This document shows, piece by piece, positions 1 through 9,102 of a stretch of DNA of 64,000 nucleotides (its first letter is position 1; every line of letters starts with the position of its first letter). The translations under genes were made by a program, and so were the position numbers. The notes under the pieces were generated by a model. That model saw only the letters and a list, made by a program, of their open reading frames with translations, was not told the origin of the DNA and ran no database searches. Source of the stretch: Diplocloster hominis (GTDB lineage: Bacteria; Bacillota; Clostridia; Lachnospirales; Lachnospiraceae); assembly GCF_032380655.1 (NCBI RefSeq), contig NZ_JAWDIY010000010.1:1-64000 (forward strand). The letters run 5' to 3'.

Positions 1-718
1 TGCGCATTATTGTCTAACTCCATGTATAATCAGCTTCTTTCTGTTTCGACTGATTGTATAATAACATATCATTATATATTGATCAAGTAGTGTGCGACGC
101 AATTCATCCCCCACTTTAGGAGAGGGGGACTTCTTGCTAAGGTTGGTTAAAATTTAATTTTATTTCCATAGTTTAAATCTAACTTGTATAACACTAACCG
201 TTTAAATCTGAAAATTAAAATCTGAAAATTTACATCTTATAAGTTAATCTAATAATTGATTTCCAACAGATTATTTCCAACAGTTTATTTCCATCAGTTG
301 ATTTCCAGTAGTTGATTTCCAGCCTATAGTTTCATTTATCTTAAATCTATTTACTGCTAATCTTCACAGATCAAAAAATATCATTGTTCAAGAACCTTTC
401 ATTCAGTAACCGTGACGGATAAAGCGGAATCTTACTTTGACCCATAAAAATCTTGATTTAAGCCAGTCCATGGGGAGAATATGGATGATTATGATGAGCT
501 GCAGGGTGATCCTGCTATTTGCCGTCAGAATCTATTGTAAAAAGAATTTATATATACGCGGGAAATCGGAAAAACGAATAAAATCCCCCCTGATTTTTTG
601 AATTTTTGGGATTAATGTATAAAATAATAAACAAAATTTGTATATTTTGTACGTAAAAATAAAAAATAAATAACCAAAAATATACAGAAATAATTTATAA
701 AATAATTTTAAAAAATGA
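1..718. other. AT-rich region without a recognisable gene
   Basis: No convincing coding region is seen. The stretch is very AT-rich, particularly 540-718, and the only long open frame (minus strand) is a low-complexity Phe/Tyr/Lys/Ile run with no ribosome binding site. It holds a short tandem repeat array (259-322, listed separately) and ends at the promoter of the sugar operon. Confidence 0.7.
259..322. repeat. 14-bp tandem repeat, about 4.5 copies
   Basis: Units starting ATTTCCA occur at 259, 273, 287, 301 and (partial) 315, each 14 bases apart, with a few changes between copies. There are no spacers, so this is a simple tandem repeat and not a CRISPR. Role unknown; it lies about 400 bases upstream of the operon promoter. 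Confidence 0.75.
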
Positions 719-765
719 TTGACATGGTAAAAGTGATGGTATATCATTATTCTTGTAACAACAAG
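719..765 (+). promoter_or_regulatory. Sigma-A promoter of the sugar operon with start-site palindrome
   Basis: TTGACA at 719-724 and TATCAT at 742-747 are separated by 17 bases, a near-consensus sigma-A promoter. The inverted repeat CTTGT/ACAAG (752-756 and 761-765, 4-base spacer) falls where transcription would start, so a repressor bound there would block initiation. The regulator is not identified. The leader to the first start codon is about 150 bases. Confidence 0.7.
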
Positions 766-904
766 GTTTGGGAGTTAAATAAAACTATTTTATTAAGCGG
801 CTGATCAACAGCCAAAAAGGGTCAAAAGGCAGGCGCCTTATGATAAATGCAAGAATGAAACACGAGAAACCAGAAAAAGAAGTATTTACGAGGAGGTTGA
901 AAAG

Positions 905-1687
905 ATGACGATAGTAAATGAGTTATTTGACCTGACCGGAGAAGTGGCTCTGGTTACGGGCGCCAGCAAGGGCCTTGGGAAAATGTTTGCCGGCACATTG
1001 GCCAAAGCGGGAGCAAAAGTATGTCTGTTTTCTTTCGAGCAAGAAGACCTGCAAAGAGCGGAACAGGAGATGAAGGAAGCCGGATATGACTGCATGAGCT
1101 TTTTTGGGGATATCACCCACGAGGATGAAGTGCAGCAGTGTGTGGATCAAATCATCGGCCGTTATGGAAAGTTAGACATTCTGGTAAATAATGCCGGTAT
1201 CGGCCGCTGTAATAAGACACCGGATCAAACTTCCTTACAGGAATGGGAAAGAGTCATTGACATCAATGTGAACGGCAGCTTTATCTGTGCGAAAATCGCG
1301 GGAAAAGAAATGTTGAAGCGGAAAAAAGGGAAGATCATCAACATGTCATCCATATCCGGAAAGGTAATCAACAAAGGGGTACACGGCGGTTCCTACGATG
1401 TCTCCAAAGCGGCCATCGACGGCCTTACCAAAGCTCTGGCCAGCGAGTGGGCGCAATACAATATCAATGTGAATGCCATCGCTCCCGGTTACTTTATGAC
1501 AGATCCCAACAAAGAATTCTTTAAGGCGGATCCCGGTTTTTATGATCTGGCTAAGGACCTGATTCCAGCAGGCCATATGGCGGAGCCGGAGGAATTGGCC
1601 GGAACCCTTCTCTATCTGGCATCCAAAGCCTCTGCTTATGTACATGGGACGATTATACAGGTGGACGGCGGTTATATGGTTTGGTAG
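905..1687 (+). CDS. SDR-family NAD(P)-dependent oxidoreductase
   Basis: Classical short-chain dehydrogenase of 260 residues, presumably oxidising or reducing a sugar acid or polyol in the cytosol. Visible motifs: the nucleotide-binding glycine motif TGASKGLG at residues 18-25, the NNAG motif, a catalytic Ser in NMSS near residue 150, and the catalytic pair Tyr164-Lys168 in YDVSK. The end VDGGYMVW is typical of gluconate 5-dehydrogenase / 2-deoxygluconate 3-dehydrogenase relatives. An AGGAGG ribosome site sits ahead of the ATG. It is first in an eight-gene operon whose other products import and oxidise a carbohydrate. Substrate specificity cannot be read from sequence. Confidence 0.9.
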   Translation: MTIVNELFDLTGEVALVTGASKGLGKMFAGTLAKAGAKVCLFSFEQEDLQRAEQEMKEAGYDCMSFFGDITHEDEVQQCVDQIIGRYGKLDILVNNAGIGRCNKTPDQTSLQEWERVIDINVNGSFICAKIAGKEMLKRKKGKIINMSSISGKVINKGVHGGSYDVSKAAIDGLTKALASEWAQYNINVNAIAPGYFMTDPNKEFFKADPGFYDLAKDLIPAGHMAEPEELAGTLLYLASKASAYVHGTIIQVDGGYMVW

Positions 1688-1730
1688 GAGACAACAGACC
1701 GGAATCTAAGGAAAGCAAGAGGTGAAGCGT

Positions 1731-3227
1731 GTGGCCGAAACGTTGTTAAAATTAACCGGCATTACGAAGGAATTCCCCGGTGTACTTGCTCTGAATAAAG
1801 TACAGCTGGACATAAAAGAGGCGGAGGTCCTGGCGCTGGTAGGCGAAAACGGGGCCGGTAAGTCCACTCTGATCAAAATATTGACAGGAGCCCTTAAGGG
1901 CTGGTCGGGTGAGGTTCTGTGGAAAGGAAAACCGCTGAAAGTGAATCATCCCTGGGAGGCACAGCAGGCGGGTATATCCACGATTTACCAGGAACTTACC
2001 CTGTGCCCGGATATCACGGTGGCGGAAAATGTGTTCCTGGGCCGGGAACCGAAGAAACACGGCGCGATCGATTGGGAAAAAATGAACGCCATGACTGCAA
2101 AAGTGCTGGAAAAGCTGGAGGTTCATGTACCGCCCACGGAGAAAGTCGGCAGACTTACGGTGGCTACCCAGCAGCTGATTGAGATCGCGAGAGCCCTGAC
2201 CATGAACGCGCAGCTGATCATCATGGATGAACCGACCTCTTCTCTCTCGGAGCATGAGGTTTCGACCCTGATGAGGATCGTCAAGGACCTGAAAGCAAAC
2301 GGAATTTCTGTTTTATACATATCACACAAGTTTAACGAGATTTTTGAGATATCGGACCGGATCAGCGTGCTGCGTGACGGGGAATATATCGGGACGGTAA
2401 ATACTGAGGATGCGAAACTGGACGATGTTCTGGTCATGATGGTGGGACGTACGGTAAATATCCGCTTCAAGGAGCGGACAAATAAGATCGGAGATGTCAT
2501 CTTCGCGGTAGAGGATCTCACCAGCGCCGGATCATTTGAAGATATCAGCTTTGAACTCCATGAGGGAGAGATCCTGGGTGTCTCGGGCCTGGTTGGGGCC
2601 GGGAGAACCGAGGTGGCCAGGGCGATCTTCGGAATCGACAAATCGGATTCCGGGACGATCACCATCGGCGGGAAGAGACAGCCCATGCCCCGAAGTCCGA
2701 AAGAGGCGCTCAAGCTGGGGATCGGCTTCTTGCCGGAGGATCGAAAGGACGAAGGGCTCGTTCTGCTTATGAGCGTACAGGAGAACAGTACCCTGACCGC
2801 ATTGGCGAAGAACCGGCATAATACGGTGATCCATTCGAAACAGGAACGCAGTCTGGTGGAAGAGTACGTAAAGAAGCTGACGATCAAGACTCCTTCCATC
2901 GAACAGCTGACGAGGAACTTAAGCGGCGGGAACCAGCAGAAGGTGGTCATCGCGAAATGGCTGGCCAGTGAATCCAAAATCCTGATTTTCGATGAACCTA
3001 CCCGGGGAATTGATGTGGGGGCCAAAGCGGAGATCTATGATCTGATGAATGAGCTGGTGGCCCAGGGATACGGTATTATCATGATTTCCTCCGAACTGCC
3101 GGAGGTGATCGGTATGAGTGACCGGATTCTGGTGATGCATGAGGGCAGGGCAGCGGGTATTTTCCAGAAAGATGCCGTGACGCCGGAAGAAATTATGAGT
3201 TATGCAACAGGGGCGGACAGAAATTAG
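1731..3227 (+). CDS. Sugar ABC transporter ATP-binding protein (RbsA type)
   Basis: Double-ATPase subunit of a ribose/xylose/galactose-type importer, energising the two permeases encoded next. The first nucleotide-binding domain has Walker A GENGAGKST (residues 38-46) and the Walker B-like stretch LIIMDEPTSSLS; the second half has the signature LSGGNQQK (about 397-404) and a second Walker B, ILIFDEPTRGID. The degenerate Walker A of the second half is usual for RbsA. About 498 residues, normal for the family. Two in-frame GTG starts exist, 1722 and 1731; 1731 is preferred because AAGAGGTG lies 6 bases before it. Confidence 0.93.
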   Translation: MAETLLKLTGITKEFPGVLALNKVQLDIKEAEVLALVGENGAGKSTLIKILTGALKGWSGEVLWKGKPLKVNHPWEAQQAGISTIYQELTLCPDITVAENVFLGREPKKHGAIDWEKMNAMTAKVLEKLEVHVPPTEKVGRLTVATQQLIEIARALTMNAQLIIMDEPTSSLSEHEVSTLMRIVKDLKANGISVLYISHKFNEIFEISDRISVLRDGEYIGTVNTEDAKLDDVLVMMVGRTVNIRFKERTNKIGDVIFAVEDLTSAGSFEDISFELHEGEILGVSGLVGAGRTEVARAIFGIDKSDSGTITIGGKRQPMPRSPKEALKLGIGFLPEDRKDEGLVLLMSVQENSTLTALAKNRHNTVIHSKQERSLVEEYVKKLTIKTPSIEQLTRNLSGGNQQKVVIAKWLASESKILIFDEPTRGIDVGAKAEIYDLMNELVAQGYGIIMISSELPEVIGMSDRILVMHEGRAAGIFQKDAVTPEEIMSYATGADRN

Positions 3228-3253
3228 GATGATGTGAAGGAGGCGTTGGTGTT

Positions 3254-4240
3254 GTGAAAAAAGAAGTTGCGGCCAAAACTCAAAGAGGTGCGGGGCAGAC
3301 GTTTAAGCATGCGTTAATCAATACCCCGGAATTGACAATCGTTATTTTCATTTTTCTTATTTCCATATTTATTGGAATACAGTCGGATTCCTTTTTCAGT
3401 GGAACCAATTTATTAAATATATCCAAACAGATCGCGGTAAACGGGATCATCTCTGTGGGAATGATGCTGGCGATTATAGCGAAAGGCGTGGATCTGTCCG
3501 TGGGCTCCATGGTGGGGCTGATCTGTGTCATAGCCGGATCTTTTATCAAGATGGGCCTTCCGGCCTGGGCGGTATTGCTGATCTGTCTGGCAGCCGGAGC
3601 CGTCTGCGGCGGAATGAACGGGATACTGATTGTCAGGCTGAAGGTCAAACCGATCATCGTAACCCTGGCGACCATGAACATTTTCCGTGGGATTACCTAT
3701 GTATATTCCGGTGGGAAATGGACAACTAACCTGCCGAAGGACTTCCTGTTCTTTGGAAACGGGGTGGTGCCGGCCTGTATCCTGGTGCTGGTGCTCATTC
3801 TGTTTACGCTGATCATGAAATATACCCAGTTTGGCCGGCATGTCTACGCGATCGGAAGCAACGAGGATTCCGCGAAGCTGGCCGGTATCCGTGTGGACAA
3901 GACAAAAGTGATGGTATTCATGGCCTCGGGGATTCTGACCGGGCTGGCGGCAATGATATTCATCGGCCGTACCGGAGCGATCCAGCCTACGGCTGGTGCC
4001 GGATATGAGATGGACGCCATCGGTGCGGCGGTGCTTGGCGGGGTCAGCTTTCTGGGCGGAAAGGGAACCGTGTACGGTACGATTCTCGGTGCTATTCTGA
4101 TGGGACTGATCCTGAACGGTATGACACTGCTAAAGATTTCCGCGAATTATCAGGGACTGATTACCGGATTGATTATTATATTAGCGCTGCTGCTGGATAC
4201 AGCGAGAGCGATCTATCAGGAAAGGGGGAAGGGACAATGA
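3254..4240 (+). CDS. Sugar ABC transporter permease (RbsC family) 1
   Basis: Integral-membrane permease of the BPD_transp_2 family, 328 residues with roughly ten hydrophobic segments. The family hallmarks GVDLSVGSMVG (about residues 77-87) and the glycine-rich loop AAVLGGVSFLGGKGTVYGT near residue 265 are present. It begins with GTG after GAAGGAGG and overlaps the next permease by four bases (ATGA), implying translational coupling. With its partner it forms the channel for the RbsA-type ATPase and the binding lipoprotein. Confidence 0.92.
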   Translation: MKKEVAAKTQRGAGQTFKHALINTPELTIVIFIFLISIFIGIQSDSFFSGTNLLNISKQIAVNGIISVGMMLAIIAKGVDLSVGSMVGLICVIAGSFIKMGLPAWAVLLICLAAGAVCGGMNGILIVRLKVKPIIVTLATMNIFRGITYVYSGGKWTTNLPKDFLFFGNGVVPACILVLVLILFTLIMKYTQFGRHVYAIGSNEDSAKLAGIRVDKTKVMVFMASGILTGLAAMIFIGRTGAIQPTAGAGYEMDAIGAAVLGGVSFLGGKGTVYGTILGAILMGLILNGMTLLKISANYQGLITGLIIILALLLDTARAIYQERGKGQ

Positions 4241-5238
4241 AGGCGTCGAAGAATACAAAAAAAGGCGGCATATTGACCCGGATGGGATACGAGCTGGCGC
4301 TGGTGGCCTTTCTGCTGGTCTGGTTCCTCTTCATGGGAATCATGAAACCCAGTTTCCTCACTCTAAATAATATCGTGACGGTATTGACCCGGATCAGTGA
4401 GGTGGCGATTATAGCGGTGGGGATGACGGTGGTTATTATAGCCGGCGGATTCGACCTGTCCGTAGGGACAGTGATGGCCATCGTCCCGGTGGTGATCGGC
4501 ATCTGTTATGGAAATGGAATGCCTTTCGGGCTTGCGGTGGTACTGGGTATCCTGTCGGCAGTGCTCATCGGGATAATCAACGGGGTTCTGATTGCGAAAG
4601 CCAGGTTTCAGCCGATTATCGGGACGCTGGCGACCATGACGGCATTGCGCAGCATTATTTATGTCCTGACGGAAGGGAAACCGGTCAGTACATTTCCAAA
4701 AGGTTATGACCAGCTGGCCCATGGCAGTGTTCTGGGAATTCCGATTCCGATCCTGATCCTGATCGCGGTCATCGTCCTGTTTCACTGGATTATGAAATCA
4801 ACCAAATACGGCAGATTTATATACTCCACAGGCGGGAACCCAAAAGCGACGAATATCGCCGGAATCAGCGTGGACCGGATCACGATCCTGGTATATGTGG
4901 TCAGCGCGGTGCTCTCGGCCCTGGCAGGTATCATATTTTCATCCAGACTGATCTCCGCCTCGCCGGACGCGGGAACGAATACGGCGTTTGATGTGGTGAC
5001 GGCGGTATTGATGGGAGGCACCAGCATCAATGGCGGACAGGGGAATATCCTGGGAACCATGCTGGGTATCCTGATCCTGAATTTTATCATCAACGGCTTC
5101 AACCTGCTGGGCGTCAATGCCTACTGGCAGATGATATTTATGGGTATCGTCCTGCTGCTGGCTATCGGGTATGACGCAAAACGCAGAAGCGGTTTTGTAT
5201 TTTCCAGCCTCTTCAGGCGCAAAAACAGCGACGCATGA
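4237..5238 (+). CDS. Sugar ABC transporter permease (RbsC family) 2
   Basis: Second permease of the same importer, 333 residues, with the same layout: GGFDLSVGTVMA in the first half and AVLMGGTSINGGQGNILGT near residue 260. Two distinct permeases point to a heterodimeric membrane domain. The start overlaps the end of the first permease gene. The C-terminus is basic (KRRSG, RRKN), consistent with a cytoplasmic end. Confidence 0.92.
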   Translation: MKASKNTKKGGILTRMGYELALVAFLLVWFLFMGIMKPSFLTLNNIVTVLTRISEVAIIAVGMTVVIIAGGFDLSVGTVMAIVPVVIGICYGNGMPFGLAVVLGILSAVLIGIINGVLIAKARFQPIIGTLATMTALRSIIYVLTEGKPVSTFPKGYDQLAHGSVLGIPIPILILIAVIVLFHWIMKSTKYGRFIYSTGGNPKATNIAGISVDRITILVYVVSAVLSALAGIIFSSRLISASPDAGTNTAFDVVTAVLMGGTSINGGQGNILGTMLGILILNFIINGFNLLGVNAYWQMIFMGIVLLLAIGYDAKRRSGFVFSSLFRRKNSDA

Positions 5239-5325
5239 TAAATGCGGACGGTTACGGGAGGTGGTTGGCGCAAGCATGGAAAGTCACTCGTTCACAACCA
5301 TTTATTAGTAATATGGAGGAAAAGT

Positions 5326-6426
5326 ATGAAAAAAACAAAATTAGTTACCATGATGGCCCTTGTTTTAACACTGATTATGATTATGACGGGATGCGGCAGC
5401 AAAGCGGAAGAACCGGCTGCACAGCCTGCGGCAACTCCGGCGGCAGAGGACAAAGACACGCCTGCGGCAGAACCGGCAGCATCCGATGATGCGCAGAAAA
5501 GCGCAGCGGACCGTGAACCTTATAAGATCGGTATCGTAGTAAAACAAATGGGAGCCCCCTATTTTGACTATGCGGCAGAGGGTGCCAAAAAAGCGGCGAA
5601 AGATTTTAATGCGGAGATCATTTCCTACACCGGACCGTCCTCAGAGGATGTCAACCAGGAAATTACCTTTATCGAAGACCTGATTACACAGGGAGCGGAC
5701 GCGATTCTTGTATCCACAGCGGATAGTACCGCTATTATACCTACCATCAACAAAGCCATGGAGGCCGGTGTCGCCATCTTTACCTTCGATATCGACGCAC
5801 CGGACAGCGACCGGTTATTCTGCGTGACCGCCGGTAATCCCGAAGAGAGCGGCGCGGCGATCGGCGACAGCCTGGTCAAGCTGGTTGAGGAAAAGGGCCA
5901 GGTGGCGCTGCTTACCGGCGGACTGGGATCTGAGACATTGAACCGCCGTCTGGACGCGATCAAAGGTGTGCTTTCCAAGTATCCGGACATTGAAGTGGTA
6001 GCCACAGAAGCGTGTGATGACAATTTTGAAAAATGTGTTTCCCAGGTTGAGAACCTGATCCAGACCTATCCCGACTTAAAAGCGGTGGCGGGTGTGTCCT
6101 CGGTAAATCCTCCGGCAGCAGCTATGGCCATTCAATCTGCCAATAAGACGGGACAAATCATGTCGATCGGCATCGGTATGCCTTCCCAGTGCGCGGAGTA
6201 TATTGACGCAGGCGTGATTCCGGAACTTACCCTTTGGGATCCCGGCGTAATGGGATACGATGCGGTTGCGGCGGCCGTGAATTATATGGATACCGGCAAG
6301 CTTCCTCAGAATAATGAAGACTATGGTGAGTACGGCGGGAAACTGATTGTGGAAGATGGCAGCTCTGTGGGATACATCCCCAGCATTATTTTCACAAAAG
6401 AAAATGTACATGATTATGATTTCTAA
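5326..6426 (+). CDS. Sugar ABC transporter substrate-binding lipoprotein
   Basis: Extracytoplasmic binding protein of the periplasmic-binding-protein type 1/4 (ribose-binding) class, about 366 residues. The N-terminus has a signal peptide ending in the lipobox MTGC, so it would be lipid-anchored outside the membrane. An Ala/Pro/Glu-rich linker follows, then the two-lobed sugar-binding fold (starts PYKIGIVVKQMG; DAILVSTADSTAI; FDIDAPDSDR). An open frame extends upstream to 5242, but the ATG at 5326 has GGAGG at good spacing and a clean signal peptide. Ligand not determinable; operon context suggests a sugar, sugar acid or cyclitol. Confidence 0.92.
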   Translation: MKKTKLVTMMALVLTLIMIMTGCGSKAEEPAAQPAATPAAEDKDTPAAEPAASDDAQKSAADREPYKIGIVVKQMGAPYFDYAAEGAKKAAKDFNAEIISYTGPSSEDVNQEITFIEDLITQGADAILVSTADSTAIIPTINKAMEAGVAIFTFDIDAPDSDRLFCVTAGNPEESGAAIGDSLVKLVEEKGQVALLTGGLGSETLNRRLDAIKGVLSKYPDIEVVATEACDDNFEKCVSQVENLIQTYPDLKAVAGVSSVNPPAAAMAIQSANKTGQIMSIGIGMPSQCAEYIDAGVIPELTLWDPGVMGYDAVAAAVNYMDTGKLPQNNEDYGEYGGKLIVEDGSSVGYIPSIIFTKENVHDYDF

Positions 6427-6457
6427 TAACTGACTGCATTTCAGACAGGACCTATAT

Positions 6458-6473
6458 GTGCGGAAAAACGCAC
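6458..6473 (+). promoter_or_regulatory. Leader hairpin upstream of the oxidoreductase gene
   Basis: GTGCG and CGCAC pair around the loop GAAAAA, just upstream of the ribosome binding site. A closely related element with a G-U pair occurs at 9912-9927 before ispE in the same position relative to its start codon. Confidence 0.5.
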
Positions 6474-6487
6474 GAAAGGAGGAAAAT

Positions 6488-7513
6488 ATGAAAGAATTGA
6501 GAATGGGGATTGTGGGAGCCGGGATCTGGGGCGAGACACATGCCAGTATCTATAATGAACATCCATTTGCCAGGACGGTGGCAATCTGCGATAAGGACCG
6601 TTCCAGGGCGGAGGCTCTGGCAGCCAAATTCGGTGTGGAAGAAGTATATACGGATTACAGGGAAATGGCAGCAAAATCCAGCTGCGATGCGATCGCTATC
6701 GTGACACCGGATTTCCTGCACGCGGATATTGCGATTGCCTGTGCGGAGGCGAAAAAGGATCTGCTGATCGAAAAACCGCTGGCCACCACCCGGGACGATG
6801 TCTATCGTATGATGGACGCTTTTGACAAAAATAAAGTACGGGTGATGGTGGACCTGCATAACCGCTGGAATCCTACGGTCAATACGGCAAAACAGCTGAT
6901 CGAGGCGGGAGATCTGGGAACCCCGTACAGTGCCTACGGAAGGCTGAATGACATCAAATGGGTGGCTACGGATATGCTTTCCTGGTCGGCGCAGTCCTCG
7001 ATCCTCTGGTTCCTGGGCAGCCATTGCCTGGATACCTTAAGATTCCTGATGAATTCGGAAGTGGAGCGTGTCTACTCCGTATCCCGGGAGGGCGTGTTAA
7101 AAGATCTGGGTGTGGATGTGCCGGATATGTATCTGACCACCCTGGAATTCAAGAGCGGAGCCATCGCGCAGATGGAGAGCGGCTGGATTACGCCCAACGC
7201 CAATACCTGTATTAATGATATCAAGTTTACTGTTTTAGGAACGGAAGGTATGGTAAATATCGATTGTTCCAGCCATAACATGATCCAGGCGGTAACAGAT
7301 AAGAAAGTGGTGACCCCGGATATCATTGTCCGCAATAAGGTGGACGGTAAGGTAAAAGGATTCGCCTACGAGAGCATCCGCTCCTTCGTAGACCGTATTC
7401 TGGACGGCAAAGAATTCCTGGTAACGAAAGAGGACGCAGCCAACACTTCCCTGGCGCTGCTGGCCGTGATGGAATCCGCTAAGACGAGAGAACCCGTCGT
7501 AGTGAAATACTGA
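6488..7513 (+). CDS. Gfo/Idh/MocA-family oxidoreductase
   Basis: NAD(P)-dependent dehydrogenase of the glucose-fructose oxidoreductase / inositol dehydrogenase family, about 341 residues. The Rossmann motif GIVGAGIWGETH starts near residue 7, and the family EKP motif (LLIEKPLATT), whose Lys helps bind cofactor and substrate, is near residue 95. The ATG at 6488 follows AAAGGAGG, itself preceded by a small hairpin (6458-6473). Members oxidise cyclitols or hexose derivatives; together with three SDR genes this suggests stepwise oxidation of the imported compound. Confidence 0.9.
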   Translation: MKELRMGIVGAGIWGETHASIYNEHPFARTVAICDKDRSRAEALAAKFGVEEVYTDYREMAAKSSCDAIAIVTPDFLHADIAIACAEAKKDLLIEKPLATTRDDVYRMMDAFDKNKVRVMVDLHNRWNPTVNTAKQLIEAGDLGTPYSAYGRLNDIKWVATDMLSWSAQSSILWFLGSHCLDTLRFLMNSEVERVYSVSREGVLKDLGVDVPDMYLTTLEFKSGAIAQMESGWITPNANTCINDIKFTVLGTEGMVNIDCSSHNMIQAVTDKKVVTPDIIVRNKVDGKVKGFAYESIRSFVDRILDGKEFLVTKEDAANTSLALLAVMESAKTREPVVVKY

Positions 7514-7540
7514 CAGATCCAGGGATCTAAGGAAAAAAGG

Positions 7541-8317
7541 ATGAAAAGTAAATTTGATCTAACGGGAAAAGTAGCTGTAGTGACAGGAGCAGGGCAGGGG
7601 CTGGGGGAATCCTTTGCCCGCTCCCTGTCCCAAGCGGGGGCGGAAGTATTCCTGATGGCGAGAAACCAGGAAAGACTTAAGAGAACGGCCCAAAAGATCA
7701 GCCAGGAGACCGGAAACCGGACCTATACCTGTGTACTTGATATCACCAGGGAACAGAGTGTGGCCGAGGCCTGCAGTTATGTGATGCAGACGGCAGGTCA
7801 TCTGGATATTCTGGTCAACAATGCCGCTGTGGGCAGGAGTGATAAGCCTCTTGTGGAAGAAAGTCTGGATGAGTGGAACGCGATACTGTCCACAAACCTG
7901 ACGGGAACCTTCCTGATGATGAAACACGCTGGAAAAATCATGATTGGACAAAAAGCGGGCAAAGTGATCAACCTGGCCTCCATGACCGGTAAAGTGGCGA
8001 TGCGTAATCCGGTAATCGGCGCCTATGATGTGTCAAAGGCCGGAATCGAATGCCTGACGCGGCTGATGGCGGGGGTATGGGCAGAACACCACATCACGGT
8101 AAATGCGATCTGTCCGGGCTATTATATGACGGATATCAATAAGGAATATGTGAAGGAACATCCTGAATTTTATCAGGATTCTCTGGAGCAGATCCCGCTT
8201 AGGACCTGGGGAAAACCGGATGATATCGGCGATATCGCCGTATTTCTGGCCTCTGAAGCGTCGGATTATATGACCGGAGCCACGCTGGTAACGGACGGCG
8301 GCTACACGGTTTGGTAA
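7541..8317 (+). CDS. SDR-family NAD(P)-dependent oxidoreductase
   Basis: Second classical short-chain dehydrogenase of the operon, 258 residues, clearly related to the first (TGAGQGLG near residue 16; LVNNAAVG; NLASMTGK; YDVSK with catalytic Tyr and Lys; end DGGYTVW). The paralogues presumably act on successive or stereoisomeric intermediates. Ribosome site AAGGA lies before the ATG. Confidence 0.9.
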   Translation: MKSKFDLTGKVAVVTGAGQGLGESFARSLSQAGAEVFLMARNQERLKRTAQKISQETGNRTYTCVLDITREQSVAEACSYVMQTAGHLDILVNNAAVGRSDKPLVEESLDEWNAILSTNLTGTFLMMKHAGKIMIGQKAGKVINLASMTGKVAMRNPVIGAYDVSKAGIECLTRLMAGVWAEHHITVNAICPGYYMTDINKEYVKEHPEFYQDSLEQIPLRTWGKPDDIGDIAVFLASEASDYMTGATLVTDGGYTVW

Positions 8318-8334
8318 AGGAGGAGTGCGTTAAT

Positions 8335-9102
8335 ATGCGGCTGAAAAATAAAATAACCGCTGTGACCGGAGCCGGAAGCGGAATTGGAAAAGCGGCGGCA
8401 CAGACATTTGCCAGAGAAGGGGCAGTGGTCCTGCTTCTGGAAAAGGATGAAAAGGCAGGCCGGGAGGTCGAACAGGAGATTCTGTCCGCGGGAGGACAGG
8501 CCGAATTTTACGGATTGGATATCTCCGACTGGAATGCGGTACAGACGGTATTTGCCGGGATTGATAAGCGGTACGGAGGAATAGACGTCCTTTATAATAA
8601 CGCCTCGGTATTCTGGGGAGAACTGGACAACACGATCGACAAACTGGATGTGGATATTTTTGAGAAAATCATCCGGATTAACCTGTTCGGTATGATGTAT
8701 TGTTCCAAAGCTTCCCTGCCGTTACTGCGCAAACGGGGAGGCGGTTCCATTATCAACACCTCATCCAGCTGCGGGCTGATCGGTATACCGGGCTGTGATT
8801 CCTACAGCGCTTCCAAGGGGGCCACGATCTCCCTGACCAGATCCATGGCAGTAGAGTTCGGGCCTGAAAAGATAAGGACCAACTGTATCGCGCCGGCGGC
8901 GATTCATACGCCTATGATCTATGAAAGTGATCTGAATAAATCCACCTTTGACGAACAGCATTTTCTGAACGAGGGTACTCCGCTAAGGCGCTGGGGAACG
9001 GCCCAGGATATCGCCAATATCGCTCTGTTTCTGGCCAGCGATGAAGGCAGTTATATGAATGGGGCTGTTCTGGTTGCGGACGGAGGGATCACGGTTTCCT
9101 GA
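8335..9102 (+). CDS. SDR-family NAD(P)-dependent oxidoreductase
   Basis: Third short-chain dehydrogenase, about 255 residues, less similar to the other two. It has TGAGSGIG near residue 10, YNNAS in place of the usual NNAG, the Ser of INTSSSCG, and YSASK carrying the catalytic Tyr and Lys. The ATG at 8335 has AAAGGAGG upstream; an open frame extends further back but lacks a site. It is last in the operon and is followed by a long inverted-repeat element. Confidence 0.88.
   Translation: MRLKNKITAVTGAGSGIGKAAAQTFAREGAVVLLLEKDEKAGREVEQEILSAGGQAEFYGLDISDWNAVQTVFAGIDKRYGGIDVLYNNASVFWGELDNTIDKLDVDIFEKIIRINLFGMMYCSKASLPLLRKRGGGSIINTSSSCGLIGIPGCDSYSASKGATISLTRSMAVEFGPEKIRTNCIAPAAIHTPMIYESDLNKSTFDEQHFLNEGTPLRRWGTAQDIANIALFLASDEGSYMNGAVLVADGGITVS

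Noticed and set aside
259..322. Repeat array as CRISPR
   Set aside because: Units are contiguous 14-base tandem copies with no spacers and no cas genes.
532..747. Minus-strand 71-residue protein in the AT-rich start
   Set aside because: Low-complexity aromatic/Lys/Ile sequence, no start signals, overlaps the sugar operon promoter.
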